From Hybos culiciformis (taxonomy: Eukaryota > Arthropoda > Insecta > Diptera > Hybotidae): a DNA stretch of 64,000 nt. Positions 34,622 through 47,160 of this stretch are shown here, piece after piece. Both the position numbers and the translations under genes were made by a program. The notes beneath the pieces are model-generated. The model worked only from the letters and a program-made list of their open reading frames with translations, made no database searches and was not told the origin of the DNA. The stretch is taken from the NCBI GenBank assembly GCA_964007475.1, contig OZ023273.1, forward strand, positions 992,001-1,056,000, given 5' to 3'. Each line of letters starts with the position of its first letter. Positions within the stretch are counted from its first letter, which is position 1.

Positions 34622-37200
34622 ATGGAACATATTTGTGAAACTACAGATTGTGGTAATTAAAATTTTGCAATAACTTTTTTCTTTATTTTTTAGTATAATT
34701 AATTAACCTACATGTCTGGTCAATGGGTCAGAAAAATTCTACCTTCTGTTAAGTGATAGATAGTTTTAAAAATTGTAGATACTAACTAAGCAAAAAATTT
34801 GATACAAATATAATTGGATAGGTAGTAGTTGAACTAAAATTAGTTCATGACAAAATTCATCCGCATTCCACAATAAATAAATAATGATCCAAGACATAAC
34901 AATGGTCCGAAATGTAATTGAGAGCCTTTTTTTTTTAAATTAATATTTTATCTGGGAAATACCTATACGAACACATTTACATGTGTAGGTATCCAACCTA
35001 CCTACTTATCTAAATAAAAAATTTAATAAGAATTAGGTTGGAACAACACCTACCTATTGGATATGCAGGTAAGTTATAGTACATAGGAAGGAAGTAGACA
35101 AGTACCTTATCTTTAATATTGTAATTTTTATAAGTAGGTACGTAGATATCTCAATGACGGACTTTTTTTTTTCTTATTGCTAACAGAGTTGGTTTGAATG
35201 AATTCATTCAATGCATTTGGAATTATTTTTGAAAGTATTTTATTTTTATTAATTTGCTTGAACCTACTACTGGTGAACCTATTATTGCCCTTGGAACAAT
35301 TTTTTGGATCATTTCTTAAAAATTAAGTATTAATAAAACCTAATGAACACGTGTTTTTAGTTCTCATTCTCAACTTTCAATAATTCATTTTATTCAAGAT
35401 ATTGCATTGTTTAATTTTAAGCTTAAGAAGCTAAAACTTATGAGTCGGGTTTGTGCGTAATATTCCTACCTAATTAAATATTAACTTATTTAAAATTGCA
35501 GGAAAAAAGGCAACATTACAATGTCCAACTTGTTTGAAACTTGGTATAATGGGTTCATATTTTTGTAATCAAGACTGCTTTAAATCTTTCTGGAAGCAGC
35601 ACAAAGTTGTTCACAATTTAATAACACGTAAGGGGAAATTTCTTGATTAATTAAACACATTATTTTGATGGTCTCTTCTAACTGACTATTTAGGTAATAA
35701 AAACAAACAAATTTTTTTTTTAAACTTTTAGAAGCTGAGTTGAAAAATAATTCTGATGAATATAATCCATGGCCTTATTTTCAATATACTGGAAAATTAC
35801 GCCCCTTCCCTCAGACTCCTAAAAGAGAAGTGCTTGCACATATTGGAAGACCTGATTACGCTGATCACCCTAAAGGCAGATCAGCTTGTGAGGAAACCTT
35901 GCGAGGAAATACAACAATCAAAGTATTGAATGATGAGGAAATTGAAGCAATGCGAGTAGTTTCGAAATTGGCACGAGAATGTCTGGATGCAGGAGGTAAA
36001 AATAATATGTAAATAATATATAAATGATAAACTATAAATTGGTATGATAGAATTTAATTTGTAAGTTTATGTATTGAGATTATAATTAAATGTAAGAAAA
36101 TTCAAATCGTTATTTAGTTAACAAGATTAGCTTTATTAAAGAAGAGAAAATCTCGATAAATTATTAAAATGATTTAAAAAATATCTCGGAATCGCATTAT
36201 AAAATAAATTATTAAATTAAAATTTAAGGTAGTATTCTTTTTTTATATTTTTAACGTTTTTCTGTATTCTGAGATAAGCTACATGTCCTTGTTGAATCAT
36301 TTTGACGATGAGCAGGGTATAGTTTTGTTTCGAACAATGAATTTTAATTTTTTCAATTGTTTAATTTTTGATAATATTTAAAAAAAATTAGATTGTGTTA
36401 CTGTGAACGATTTTCATAAAAATACGTTCTAATATTTCACAACAGGTAAAGCAATTGAAATTGGTGTTACAACTGATGAAATCGATCGAATAGTCCATGA
36501 AGCAGCAATAGAAAGAGATTGTTATCCAAGCCCACTGAATTATTACAATTTTCCAAAATCTTGTTGTACTTCTGTGAATGAAGTTATTTGTCATGGAATT
36601 CCTGACAATCGTCCTCTTGAAGATGGTGACATATGTAACATTGATGTCACAGTTTTTCATAATGGTTTTCACGGTGATCTGAATGAAACATTTTTTGTTG
36701 GTAATGTGTCTGACAAACATAAAAAGTTAGTTAAAGTTACTCATGAGTCATTACAAAAAGCAATTGAAATAGTCCGACCTGGAGTTAAATACAGAGAGAT
36801 TGGAAATGTTATACAAAAGCATGTTCAACCCCATGGATATAGTGTGGTTAAAAGCTATTGTGGACATGGAATTCACAGGCTTTTTCATACAGCTCCAAAT
36901 GTGCCACATTATGCAAACAATAAAGCTGTTGGCGTAATGAAAGCAGGACACTGTTTTACAATTGAACCAATGATATCTGAGGGTACTTGGAAAAATGAAA
37001 GTTGGCCCGATGATTGGACAGGTAATTTAGAAATTTGTTTTGTAATGTGTTTAATTTTTTTTATTGTTTTAGCCGTTACCAAAGATGGTTTGTTTTCTGC
37101 TCAATTTGAACAGACTTTGTTAGTCACTGAAACTGGCTGTGATATATTAACGAGGCGTTTAGAAGCCAACGGTCAACCACATTTTTTGGATAAAATGTGA
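34622..37200 (+). CDS. metap1: Methionine aminopeptidase 1
   Basis: Exons 34622-34652, 35502-35627, 35732-35995, 36446-37021 and 37073-37200 total 1,125 bp and 374 aa, with GT-AG borders and consistent phase 1 junctions. The start is [11 protein letters not shown]. Residues 5-50 carry the MYND-like zinc finger (CETTDC…CPTCLKLG…[14 protein letters not shown]) that in the family mediates ribosome association. Residues about 120-365 are the pita-bread catalytic domain. By alignment to family motifs the five metal ligands are D207 (NIDVTV), D218 (HGDLNET), H281 (CGHGI), E314 (FTIEPMI) and E345 (AQFE), with H190 (CHGIP) in the active site. It removes initiator methionine during translation in the cytosol. 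The residue after the last ligand is Gln (FEQTLLVT), where His is usual as I recall it. The length is close to human METAP1 (386 aa). Confidence 0.97.
37022..37072 (+). other. 51-nt stop-free intron of metap1
   Basis: GTAATT…GTTTTAG between exons 4 and 5. Its length is a multiple of three and it has no in-frame stop, so retention would add 17 hydrophobic residues ([17 protein letters not shown]) between DDWT and AVTKDG. Every homologue I know reads WTAVT, so splicing is the normal state. Confidence 0.85.
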
Positions 37201-37355
37201 ACAGTTTAGGGAACAATATATTGCTATTATGCAATTGCTTACAGTTTTTAATAATTGTTATGGTCATCGATTGAGAAATTGATCAAAAAAAAAATTATAT
37301 TTTGCTCTCCAAAAATTTATTTATAATTTTTATTTTATTAGAAATTATCCAATTC

Positions 37356-37361
37356 AATAAA
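37356..37361 (+). terminator. Poly(A) signal of metap1
   Basis: AATAAA 156 bp after the metap1 stop, before the convergent MED17 3' end at 37680. Plausible by position only. Confidence 0.4.
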
Positions 37362-37679
37362 ATATACATAAGTTAAAAAATATAATAAAAAAAACCCAAT
37401 TCGTGCATTATTTGAATTATGTATTTTATTTTTAGTAATTTGTGAATGTGATATGGAGTTTGATTCATAGTCGTTATAGTCAGTAAGTTCTGCGGAGACG
37501 AATTTTGTTCCTAAAGGATTCAAATGATAATTAATAATATATAGTTTTTTATGAGTTATTTCAAATATTATTTTGGAGGAAATATTTGTTTAGATTTTAT
37601 TTTAATATTGAAGAATATTAATATTATAATAATCAAATATTAATTTCTTTATAAAATAAAAATTGTAATACTAGGTCTT

Positions 37680-39787
37680 TCAGGATGAACTGGCCAAGCT
37701 AGCCATTAAAAATTCCATTTTGTTAAGAAAATTTTTTCCTTCCATTTTATCAAATCGAACCTAAGAGAAAAAAAAATTTCTTAGAAGTGAAAATGGATAA
37801 TTTTATTTAAGAATAATTGACTTACCTCCTTGAAATGACCACCTAAATTTTCCCAGAATCTTTCGGGAACTAAAGGAGATGGGAAGAAATCTTGTCTTGG
37901 ACTTTTAGCTATGTAAACTTTGACATCAATATGTGGATCACAACGGATTTGAACAGCTATCATTCTATCACCATTGGGTGATGCTAGTAAACATGCAGAA
38001 GCATTTCCAAGTGGTTCTACCGTACCGATACCTAGATGATTACTATTTGATAATACTTGCCACGCCATGCATTTAGCCAAATTTAATAAGCAAGAGATTT
38101 GATGTTGATTGATTTGCATCAAAATTAAATCTCTTAATTCTTGAGGCTCATAAGATAAATGCATTACTCTTCCATCCCGACATATACATTTTAGTGAACG
38201 CTCCTTGACATGAATGACTAGAGATGTTCGATTTATTGTGTCATAACCATGAGTAACAATGTTGATTTTAACACATGACATTGTTGGATTATTCATTGCA
38301 TTCCAATGAGACACAATTTGAGGGTCTTTCACATCACGAGCCAATGTATCCAAAACATATTGAGTACGTTTCCGCATAAAAATATGTTGAGCCTGAGCAA
38401 TAATCTGCTCGAGAATTGTCTGGGACTTTGTCATTTCCAAAAGCTCTTGGCGATCCGCTGCCATTGGACCTGCAAGCATCCTTTTTTTACTAGGGCCCAT
38501 TTGTCCACTGGCAGGGTGCGGGAATGGATGGTGTGAATTTTTGTGATGAACTTCACGCAATAATTGATGCAGTGAGTGCTCTAGTACATGGTCGTGATCA
38601 TTAATGGGTGCTGGCTGATTTGATTCATTAGCTGTTGAATGACACAAAGAAATTATCAATTGAATTCCAGGAAGCAATGTTGCTCGAATTTGATTCCCAA
38701 TAACAACATGAGGAATTGGAGCTTGCAGTTGAATAGCTTCACGTGCTAATTGATTAAATAACTCTTTGCAAAATAAAACATTTTGTGCGAATTCTAATGT
38801 TTTTTGCCAAACACCAGTTTGTTGTGTTATGTTTTGACCATGTCCATGTAAATTAATTATTGCAGTGCATAAATCTTCCTGATCTTTTTGGGTAATAACC
38901 TTGATGTAGGCCACACCTAAAAGAGCATTTTTTTCCGATAATTTGGAAATTATTATTTAAAATAAAATCCTTAAAGTTACCTTGTAGTTCTGATGGTACA
39001 TTTACTCTTAGCGCCGAGGTGTTTTTTGGACTTGGTGTTGATGTTTGAGAGCTGCTAGCAGTATCATCTTCTATCTCATCCTCAGCTTTGGTTACTTCAA
39101 ATGTTCCATTATGTAAAAATTTTGAACCAGCTGTTCGATAGCTCAGATCTCCAATAATAGTGTTGGATACTTTTTTTAAACGCCAATTCTGTCTCAAACG
39201 CAATAATTCAATATGAAAATCTGAAACGTTTCGGTTACTTCGTTGTTCACTGTGGGTATTCTTAAGGCGCTCTGCTCCACTCAAAAGAACATTGGCAGCC
39301 TGTAAGAGGGCTTTTTTTCTTGCATAAACTTGAACCATTGGTTTGATTTCTTGTGGATCCTAAAAATGTTTTAGAACTTTGAAGAATATATTCTAGTTGG
39401 ATTCGAAAATAGAGTGCATACCTGGGGGACTGGATCAAGAACAATGTATCGCTTGTCATTAGCAATTGATAATACATCAGTTAGAACAGAAACTTCCATT
39501 AAGGCATCACGCAAATGATTTCTAACAGAATCCCATGGCCATAAGCTTGGTTGAAATTCAGATGGATCTTTTTCAGTACCGGGTTCTAATTTTGGTTTTT
39601 TAGCTGATTCTTCCTCTTTTTTTATGTCGTCTAACGTTGATTTAGAGAAATCAATTTTTGAGGCATGTTTAGATAAAGTTTGCGACAAATTTGGTAAATT
39701 TTCATACACTTCGGTTCCATCGTAAGCGATTTCTTGAATTTTATGTTCACTTGGTGCCTCAACAGAAATGTGAACATTATTTGACAT
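37680..39787 (-). CDS. MED17: Mediator of RNA polymerase II transcription subunit 17
   Basis: Exons 39787-39422 (122 aa, starts MSNNVHISVEAPSEHKIQEI), 39359-38981, 38916-37826 and 37760-37680 (ends EFLMASLASSS-stop). They total 1,917 bp and 638 aa with consistent phases, close to the Drosophila protein's length. Recognisable family blocks are PSLWPWDSVRNHLRDALMEV, a helical DPQEIKPMVQVYARKKALLQ region and the HGYDTINRTSLVIHVKERSL / LGIGTVEPLGNASACLLASP C-terminal part. MED17 is a scaffold of the Mediator head module linking activators to RNA polymerase II in the nucleus. Residues about 30-75 are charged and probably disordered. The His-rich HHKNSHHPFPHPASG segment near residue 390 is a local insertion-like oddity. 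Introns 1-3 are short (62, 64 and 65 bp). It converges with metap1, 480 bp apart. Confidence 0.95.
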
Positions 39788-40780
39788 TTTTTCTATTTTT
39801 TTTTAATGAAAACTTAATATTAAAATTTTTGCTTTAAATTTAGTTGTTAATTGAAAATTGAATAAATTACAAATAAATACATTCAATTTACATTTAAAAT
39901 ATAAAAGAATTTATTTATTTTTTTTTTGTTTTTTTTGTTTTGTTTTTTGTCGTAATTTTTTCTTAATTTTATTATATAGGTATACTTGTCATTTGAGAAA
40001 AGGATGCCGAAAAAATTCTAAGCTAATGTGTCGCGCCGCGCCGGCGTCATTAAATTTTGTTTATCTAAACATTTTTTTTATTAAGATATAAATGTAACTG
40101 ATTGTTAAATTTCGTCGGAAATCGAATACATACTTTAATATTATTTCACTGCATTCTTTGAACTTCATTAGTTTGCTCCTCCTACTGGTCTACTTTCTAT
40201 CCCTCTTGAAGCTTGAGTATATTTTCTAGACATTGTTATGAAAAAAAAAACTTGCATGCATTTTTAGCCCGTTTTGCATAAAAAATGAAAAAAAGCACTA
40301 TCTATATTTAATTTTATTAAATCGGCGTCCGTCAAAAGTTTTAATAAAAATTGTGTTGTCTAGCTAGATAAATGTGGATTAGAGGAATTCAAAAAAAAAA
40401 AAATGGTTGGACCCTGATTGTTTCAGAGCATCTGAATTGGAGTCTGGATTTCGTTGAAAATTGTTGTATTTGCATATTATATGGTATATGACTAAATAGT
40501 ATTGGTACATGCTATTAGAAAGAAAGGATATTAAAAATAAATTCATCCCAAGAAGTAAAGTACCTACCTATATTAAATAAAAATGTTGAAATCGAGCCTT
40601 ACCTCATTTATTTTTCAGTCAATACCTGTATTATTAAATTATTTACATTACTGTATGAAAAGTAATAAAAAAAAAAAAATTTGAAAAACTTATTCCCATT
40701 CGTTTTAATAATTGTACAATTATGTATAAAGGTCAATGTACATTGGTTTGGTACACTTACACAAATAAAACAAAATGTTT
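39788..40780. other. Region upstream of MED17, no gene seen
   Basis: AT-rich with one GC-rich patch (GTGTCGCGCCGCGCCGGCGT, about 40030-40050) some 250 bp upstream of the MED17 start, which may mark its promoter. The plus-strand frame 39858-40091 is Phe-rich and not coding-like. Confidence 0.45.
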
Positions 40781-41089
40781 GGGTCCGCGCAATAACTCAT
40801 CGGTACTTAACTCATCGGTCGATTTTGGATAAGTTATAAACATTTTAACTCATCCGAATTCCGAAAATTGGCCGATGAGTTATATCCTTTGGAATGACAT
40901 GACTCATCCAACTCAATGCTTATTTGTGATTTGTGACAAAATCTTGGGTATTTACTCATTGGCCGATAAGATAAATACGGGGGTTGGACATTTGTCCGCG
41001 GGACATTTGTCCGCGATTTGTTTTTGTATCGCGGACATAAAAATGACATTTGTCCGCGATTCAAAATGTCTTTTGTCCGCCGCGGACAA

Positions 41090-41883
41090 ATGACATTTTC
41101 CAAAATGTCATTTGTCCGCGATAAAAATTAATCGCGGACAAATGACATTTTGCAAAATGACATTTTGCAAAATGACATTTGTCCGCTAAAAATCTGAAAT
41201 ATCAATCGCGGACAAATGACATTTTGCAAAATGACATTTGTCCGCTAAAAATTTAAAAAATCAATCGCGGACAAATGACATTTTGCAAAATGACATTTGT
41301 CCGCTAAAAATTAAAAAAAGCAATCGCGGACAAATGACATTTTGGAAAATGACATATGTCCGCTAAAAATTTGAGGCTAATGTGCAGATGACGTGAACCA
41401 ATCAGAATCGGCACAACAAGAGAGGGTGGTGGGGGGCGGCGGGCCGGCGGGTGGACTGGTGGTTGGTCAGTGGGATTTGCGGCGTCCCCCACCACCCTCT
41501 CTTTAAGGGGCAAATCGGGCAAAAAAAAAAAAATTGCATATACAAAATGTATGAACAATTTGGGGGGACTCTACCCCTCTTCCCTTTTCCAAGCTTCAGA
41601 CGATTCTGAGTGGTTCACGTAATCTGCAGTATCTCCAAAATTGAAAAATCAATCGCGGACAAATGACATTTTACAAAATGACATTTGTCCGCTAAAAAAA
41701 CTGAAAAATCAATCGCGGACAAATTACATTTTGCAAAATGACATTTGTCCGCTAAAAATTAAAAATTTCAATCGCGGACAAATGACATTTTGCAAAATGT
41801 CCGCTAAAAATTCGAAAAATCAATCGCGGACAAATGACATTTTGCAAAATGACATTTGTCCGCGAAGTTTTCCATACAAATTT
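41090..41883. repeat. Tandem array of ~40 bp palindromes, interrupted
   Basis: Units read GCGGACAAATGACATTTTGC followed by AAAATGACATTTGTCCGC, each nearly its own reverse complement, with ~18 bp A-rich spacers (CTAAAAATTTGAAAAATCAA). The period is about 57-60 bp. Units sit near 41131, 41206, 41263, 41322, then 41654, 41713, 41770 (short) and 41825, with partial units at 41080 and 41115. The break at about 41366-41640 is another inverted-repeat insertion. Open frames here run through the repeats and are not genes. Confidence 0.9.
41391..41620. mobile_element. 230 bp GC-rich inverted-repeat insertion within the array
   Basis: ACGTGAACCAATCAGAATCG at 41391-41410 pairs with CGATTCTGAGTGGTTCACGT at 41601-41620. 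A second nested pair inside is AGAGAGGGTGGTGGGGG (about 41419) with CCCCCACCACCCTCTCT (about 41486). It is very GC-rich against the AT-rich surroundings. It separates the two halves of the palindrome array, so it inserted later. Confidence 0.7.
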
Positions 41884-41950
41884 CATCGCGGACAAATGTC
41901 CCGCGGACAAATGTCACGGCGCCGATAAATACATTACATTTACCGACCTG

Positions 41951-42089
41951 ATTGGCCCCATTTTTGTGTTAGCAGTATTGGGAGGGTCCCAGAACGCGAG
42001 AAGGGGGCGGAGGGTGAGCCCTCACCCTCCGCCCCCTTTTCTCGTTCTGGGACACTCCCTCTACTGCTAACACAAAAATGGGGCCAATC
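41951..42089. repeat. 139 bp near-perfect GC-rich palindrome (hairpin) in the right arm
   Basis: ATTGGCCCCATTTTTGTGTT…GGAGGGTGAG is followed at once by CCCTCACCCTCC…AACACAAAAATGGGGCCAAT. Arms are ~68 bp with few mismatches and almost no loop. Comparison with the left arm (…TTTACTCATTGGCCGATAAG) shows that it interrupts the right arm at GGCCAAT, so it is a separate insertion. Confidence 0.85.
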
Positions 42090-45000
42090 ATCGGCCAAGG
42101 AATAAGTAAGGAATAAGTCACAAATAAGCATTGAGGTGGATGAGTTATGTCATTCCAAAGGATATAACTCATCGGCCAATTTTCGGATGAGTTAAAATGG
42201 ATATAACTTATCCAAAATCGACCGATGAGTTAAGTACCGATGAGTTATTGCACTTCGCCAAAATGTTTATGCAGAAATATAACATAAACATATAAAACAA
42301 ATCAATTTATTAAAAAAATTTAAAATAATAAATAATATTACTATAATTTTGTTTGTTTGTTCCTGTTTTAATGTTTTTAATTAAATATTTGTGTTTATCT
42401 AACGCAAAAATAGTGAAAAAAAAATCAGTTCTACCCGTTCTACGTTAAACAAATATGAAATAAATAAACTTCTTCCGGATATAATAATTTCAATTTGAAA
42501 ATACTTAAGTTAAAATATATGAAATATATTTTTAATAATCCAATTTTAAAAATATGCTTTTTTTAAACAATCCTTTTTATATATTTTTTTTGTACTTTTA
42601 CTAATTTACGTTTTTCGAACATGTTGCGATCTGTAAGATTAAAGAATAAATTCTAATTTTACAGTCAAATGAATATATTGAAATTTATATACAGTGAAGT
42701 GATTTATGGGTGAAATCAAAATGGAATGTTCTATTCAACAGACTCAAGATATAAATCTTCAATACTTTCTTGAAAGCTTTAAAAATGTATTGTAAACATA
42801 CATTTTTTTACACCTTACCTTTACTCTTAAATACATACCTTATGAACATAATTTATTTAGTCTCCATCGCACAAAATATTTCATATTAAACTAAACTTTG
42901 TTATTATTATATCAAGTATAATACTTGATAAAAGAGTACCTACAAAATAAAAATATCTAGGATAATTAAAAATTTTATATTAATATTATTTGTGAAATTT
43001 CACACTATTAATGTCATTAAATTAATAGTAGGTATTTTAAAACTCTATGTTAATAGTTCAGTAAAGTTCAAATAAAACTCTTTACAAAAGGCTTCTAACT
43101 AAATGAACTTAGAGCAGAATAAATTAATAAGAATCTATATTTGTTGCCTATTTTTATAGTCTGGTGCATGACTAAACGCCGCCCGCTAGCTGGGACAGTT
43201 GCATTTCGTTCATAAAAAAATATGCGGATAAAAGAAAAAATAAATTTAATAAATTAAGTATTGTAATCTATAATAACTATAAGAACCAATTTGGGAAAGA
43301 TTTTTTTTTGATACAGTTTACATTATTATAAAGTGTTTTTTCAAATTATATATTTTCTCCTGAATAAAATAAGTTCCTTTGAATTGATGATGATATTATT
43401 GAAACTTAATTCAAAAACATTTTATAACAATGAAGTCAGTAACTGGGCAACTCTGAGTGGTTGAAAAGATAATCCAAAGAAATTTAACATAATAAATGCA
43501 TTTTACTTGAGTAATTGCAGTCATTATTGATATTTAAAGACTAAAAAAAACATCAAAATTTCCATGAATAAAATGTTGTTAAGAATAACTTTAATTTCTT
43601 GTAACTTTAAAAAAAATTCACGTTCAGTATGATTAATGTCAAACGGATGATCAATGTCATGCTCATACTCATGGTACATTAAGAATATTATGAATAACTA
43701 GGATTAGTATTTTTATTTATTTGCTATGACATTTTTTATATTAAAAATTACACAACACTGACCTTTAATTATTATAACACGGTATTCTGCTCCGAGTGCA
43801 CAATCGAGGACTTAAAAATATAAATGTATTCGTAAATGGTATCACAAATCAATAGAATTGTTCTTAAAAATTCGTATATAAATTGTTTAACAAACATCAA
43901 AAAACAATTATTTTTAAATAAAAATACTTAACCTATATATTTTAACGAACCTATATGTTTTAACCTATATTTTCCATTTCCCATTTTGAATTAAATTTAA
44001 AATATTTTATTTTATTTCTATAAAATAATATGTTTGCACAATGTTTTTTTTAAATTTTATTTGCCCCAAAAATCTATTGTTTAATAGTGGATACACGAAG
44101 AATATTTATTACAAAAATAACATGAAGAAAAATTACATAGCATTTAGTTTGGTTAATTAATTTTTTTTTTAGAGAAGATCTAAGCGTAACATTATTATGT
44201 TTATGTAGTATCAGAGATAGTTGAGTACGAGATGTTATATTGGAGATGTTATATTGGAGAGATTGTTTAAATTATAATTTGATAATGGGTTATTGAAAAT
44301 AAATATTAAAAATAAAGTATTAAGAGGCCATCAAACCGTTAAACATTAATTAACATGTTGGTGGAGGTATTAGTATGTCCACAGCAAAAAAAAATACTAT
44401 TCAATGGAACGTCTCATAGTTTATTATTTCTGGCAGTATTTATAATTGTACACATAATTTATCAAAAATATTTGAAAATTCAGGCAGTTATAACAAAAAG
44501 TACATAATTCTGGTATGTACATAATAATGTATAATAATAACAATTTCTATATTATTATACAGACTTGAAGATTGTTTGGTGTATAATATTATTTACATGA
44601 ATATTTTTAAATACATTTTATGTACATATTTATATTTGAATTTTTAATTTATTATTTGAGTTTTGAATTTTTATCTGTGTACTCAATTTTTGTATATTTG
44701 GTAAGTCTGTTTTTATTTTCGAATATCCGGTATATTTATTTATGAGGCTGATTTTTTGAAAAATTACATTTTTTAATAATCAAATTCTTTTAAAACAAGA
44801 ACTTCATTTCATCACCAACAAACATCAAATATGCATAACGAAAATAAAATAAAAAAAAAGAAACAAATAAAATTAAATTGATATATTTGAAGCGAATGAA
44901 AATTATTTTATTTTTACAAGAGAAATAATTTTTAATTTTTTTTTGCGAAGGGAAAGGATGGGGAAATAGGAAAGTTTTTTTTTTAGAATTTCTTTTTAAT

Positions 45001-47103
45001 ACAGGAAATGAGAAAATTATAAAAGGATATATCTATATATATACTTGGAATATAAAATAGAACTGAAATTTTTAAATAAAATATAAACTAATGGCAGTAT
45101 CATTTTGAAATAAATGATTAGGTAATATTATCGTATTGAAATACATTTTTTTATTAATTTTTTTTTATGATTCATGATAATTATTATATATCGCTAGTGC
45201 TATAGTTAAAATGTTATTTAAATAAAGTTTACATAGTCTTTTACATTTTTTTCTCAATGACACTGCTAATCCGGTCTTCTGAAATACAAAATTGTAAATA
45301 TTGTGAAAATCCATATATTATGTTATATAATAGAATAAACAATAAATATAATATGATTTAATAAGAGTTTCTTTATCTTCAGAAAGCTAAAATTATGGAT
45401 AAACAAAGTGTAGTTAAAATAATTTTTATTTTTTTTATTTCTTAAAATATACATAATGTTATTTATGTTTGAATAAAACTAAGGATGCAGAACATAAATA
45501 GTATCAAAAAGTACATTAAAAATTTTACTCCCAAAAAATCTTATGATTAAAATATGTGTTAAATTAAAATGAAACAGAAAGAAAATCATTAGAATATAAA
45601 TTAAAAAACAAAAAAATTACATAATGCCTGAGATTTGAGAACCCACAGTATATAGTAGTTGAGGCAAAAACATTGTGCGTCTATAATAAACATTGTGTGT
45701 CTATAATAAAAAAAAAGGTTAGAAATGTAAATACTATATACTATAAGATGTTAAAATGAAATGCTATATATATTTTTTTTAAATTAATTTTTTGATTAAA
45801 AATATAAATAATTTTGTAATGTATTATTAAGGCTAGCTAAACGCAATTTAGTCTTAATGCTTTGGATGTAAATGATCATGTTGTACCACCTGCATATAAT
45901 ATAAATGTATTAATTTAGAAGTACATAACGTCTTAGACAATTTGATCGTATGAAATATGTTCGTCAAACAATTTAATTGTGAAGAAATTTGATATGGTGA
46001 ATCAGTTTGGTCGTTAACAAATTTGATCGCCTCAACTTGATAGTCTCAATCTGATCGTCATCGTTCTGTTCTTTTTTTTTCAATTACTTGTTTGAGAACT
46101 ATTTTTGATGATAAAATTGCCTCAAACATATTATCTTATCTATACATTAAAAATACATTTTTTTTTAATTCTGGACTATTTTTATCTTAGACTGTTTTAA
46201 TGGCACTCAATAAATTTCTTACTTTCGCGAATTTCTGTCAGCAAGTAATTTTGCAAAATATCGCGCATGAGACTAAAGATCCATAACATTTTCTCAGTGT
46301 ATTTTAGCTGCGTTTTGTTATTGTTTTGAAACAAAAAAAAGAAAGAAAAAAAACTAAAACAAAACATAATAAGTATATTTATGTACAAAAATTTATAAAT
46401 TCGTTCATTATTTATTTAGAAATAATTTTAATACATATTTATATAGAAATGTTTATTTCTTTGTAAAATATATATAAATTATTGTTTTTTTTTTCCTGAA
46501 ATCTGTAATATTTTTATATGTATATAAATGTATGTTATTTTTATGTAATATATATATAATATAATATAATGGTAAATATAAAATTACATGGCAAGGAGAG
46601 TTTAAATAAATAAATAAAAAAAAAAAACAAATAAATAAAATAAAATAAACAAATGTATAAACATAAATCGTTTTCATTAAGAGGAGCTTTAAGAGATTTA
46701 AATTTAAATAAGTACAGTCATCCAGACATAACGGTTAAAATAAAAATACCATAATAAAAAATTAAAAAAAAATAAGGAAAAAAAAAAATGGGAAAATTGA
46801 AAATAATTCAAGCGTGTTTGAGTATCATGGGGTTTTTTTTTTTACCCAGCGACTGTCACCCCTCCTTTCAATTTATTTTGTTCTGTCTCTATTTTTATTT
46901 CGGTGACTATGGATACAGTTTTATGATGTCATAAAAAAAAAAATTTCAGAGTTCTTTTCTTCATTCAAAAAGAAGCATAAATATTTTAAATAAATAAAAT
47001 ATCATAGTAATTAAATAGTTAAAAAAAAAAATAATTCATTTCAGTATTTGATTGAATATTATTTCCATAGAAAACGATGAAAACGATGAAAAAAATCGTA
47101 CTT

Positions 47104-47105
47104 AA

Positions 47106-47156
<51 letters not shown>
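47104..47156. repeat. (TA)n microsatellite
   Basis: An uninterrupted TA tract of about 45 bp (47112-47156), preceded by an imperfect start. Confidence 0.95.

Positions 47157-47160
<4 letters not shown>

Larger units (their letters stand above)
40781..42259. mobile_element. 1,479 bp nested-palindrome DNA element (Mutator-like by its ends)
   Basis: A perfect 9 bp direct repeat AAAATGTTT lies immediately outside both ends (40772-40780 and 42260-42268). Inverted arms of at least 150 bp start GGGTCCGCGCAATAACTC on the left and, read inward, GGCGAAGTGCAATAACTC on the right. Shared words are AACTCATCGGTACTTAACTC, GGATAAGTTAT, GGCCGATGAGTTATATCC and TGAGTTATGTCATTCC. Long arms, ends starting GG and a 9 bp duplication fit Mutator-like elements. 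There is no transposase. The interior holds a tandem palindrome array and two inserted GC-rich palindromes (listed separately). Confidence 0.8.

Noticed and set aside
36388..36951. Minus-strand frames of 110 and 66 codons
   Set aside because: They lie opposite metap1 exon 4, whose five metal ligands and flanking motifs leave no doubt.
41304..42172. Pro/Arg-rich frames, plus frames repeating QSRTNDILQNDICP-type peptide
   Set aside because: They are translations of the palindromic array and GC-rich hairpins in the 40.8-42.3 kb element, not proteins.
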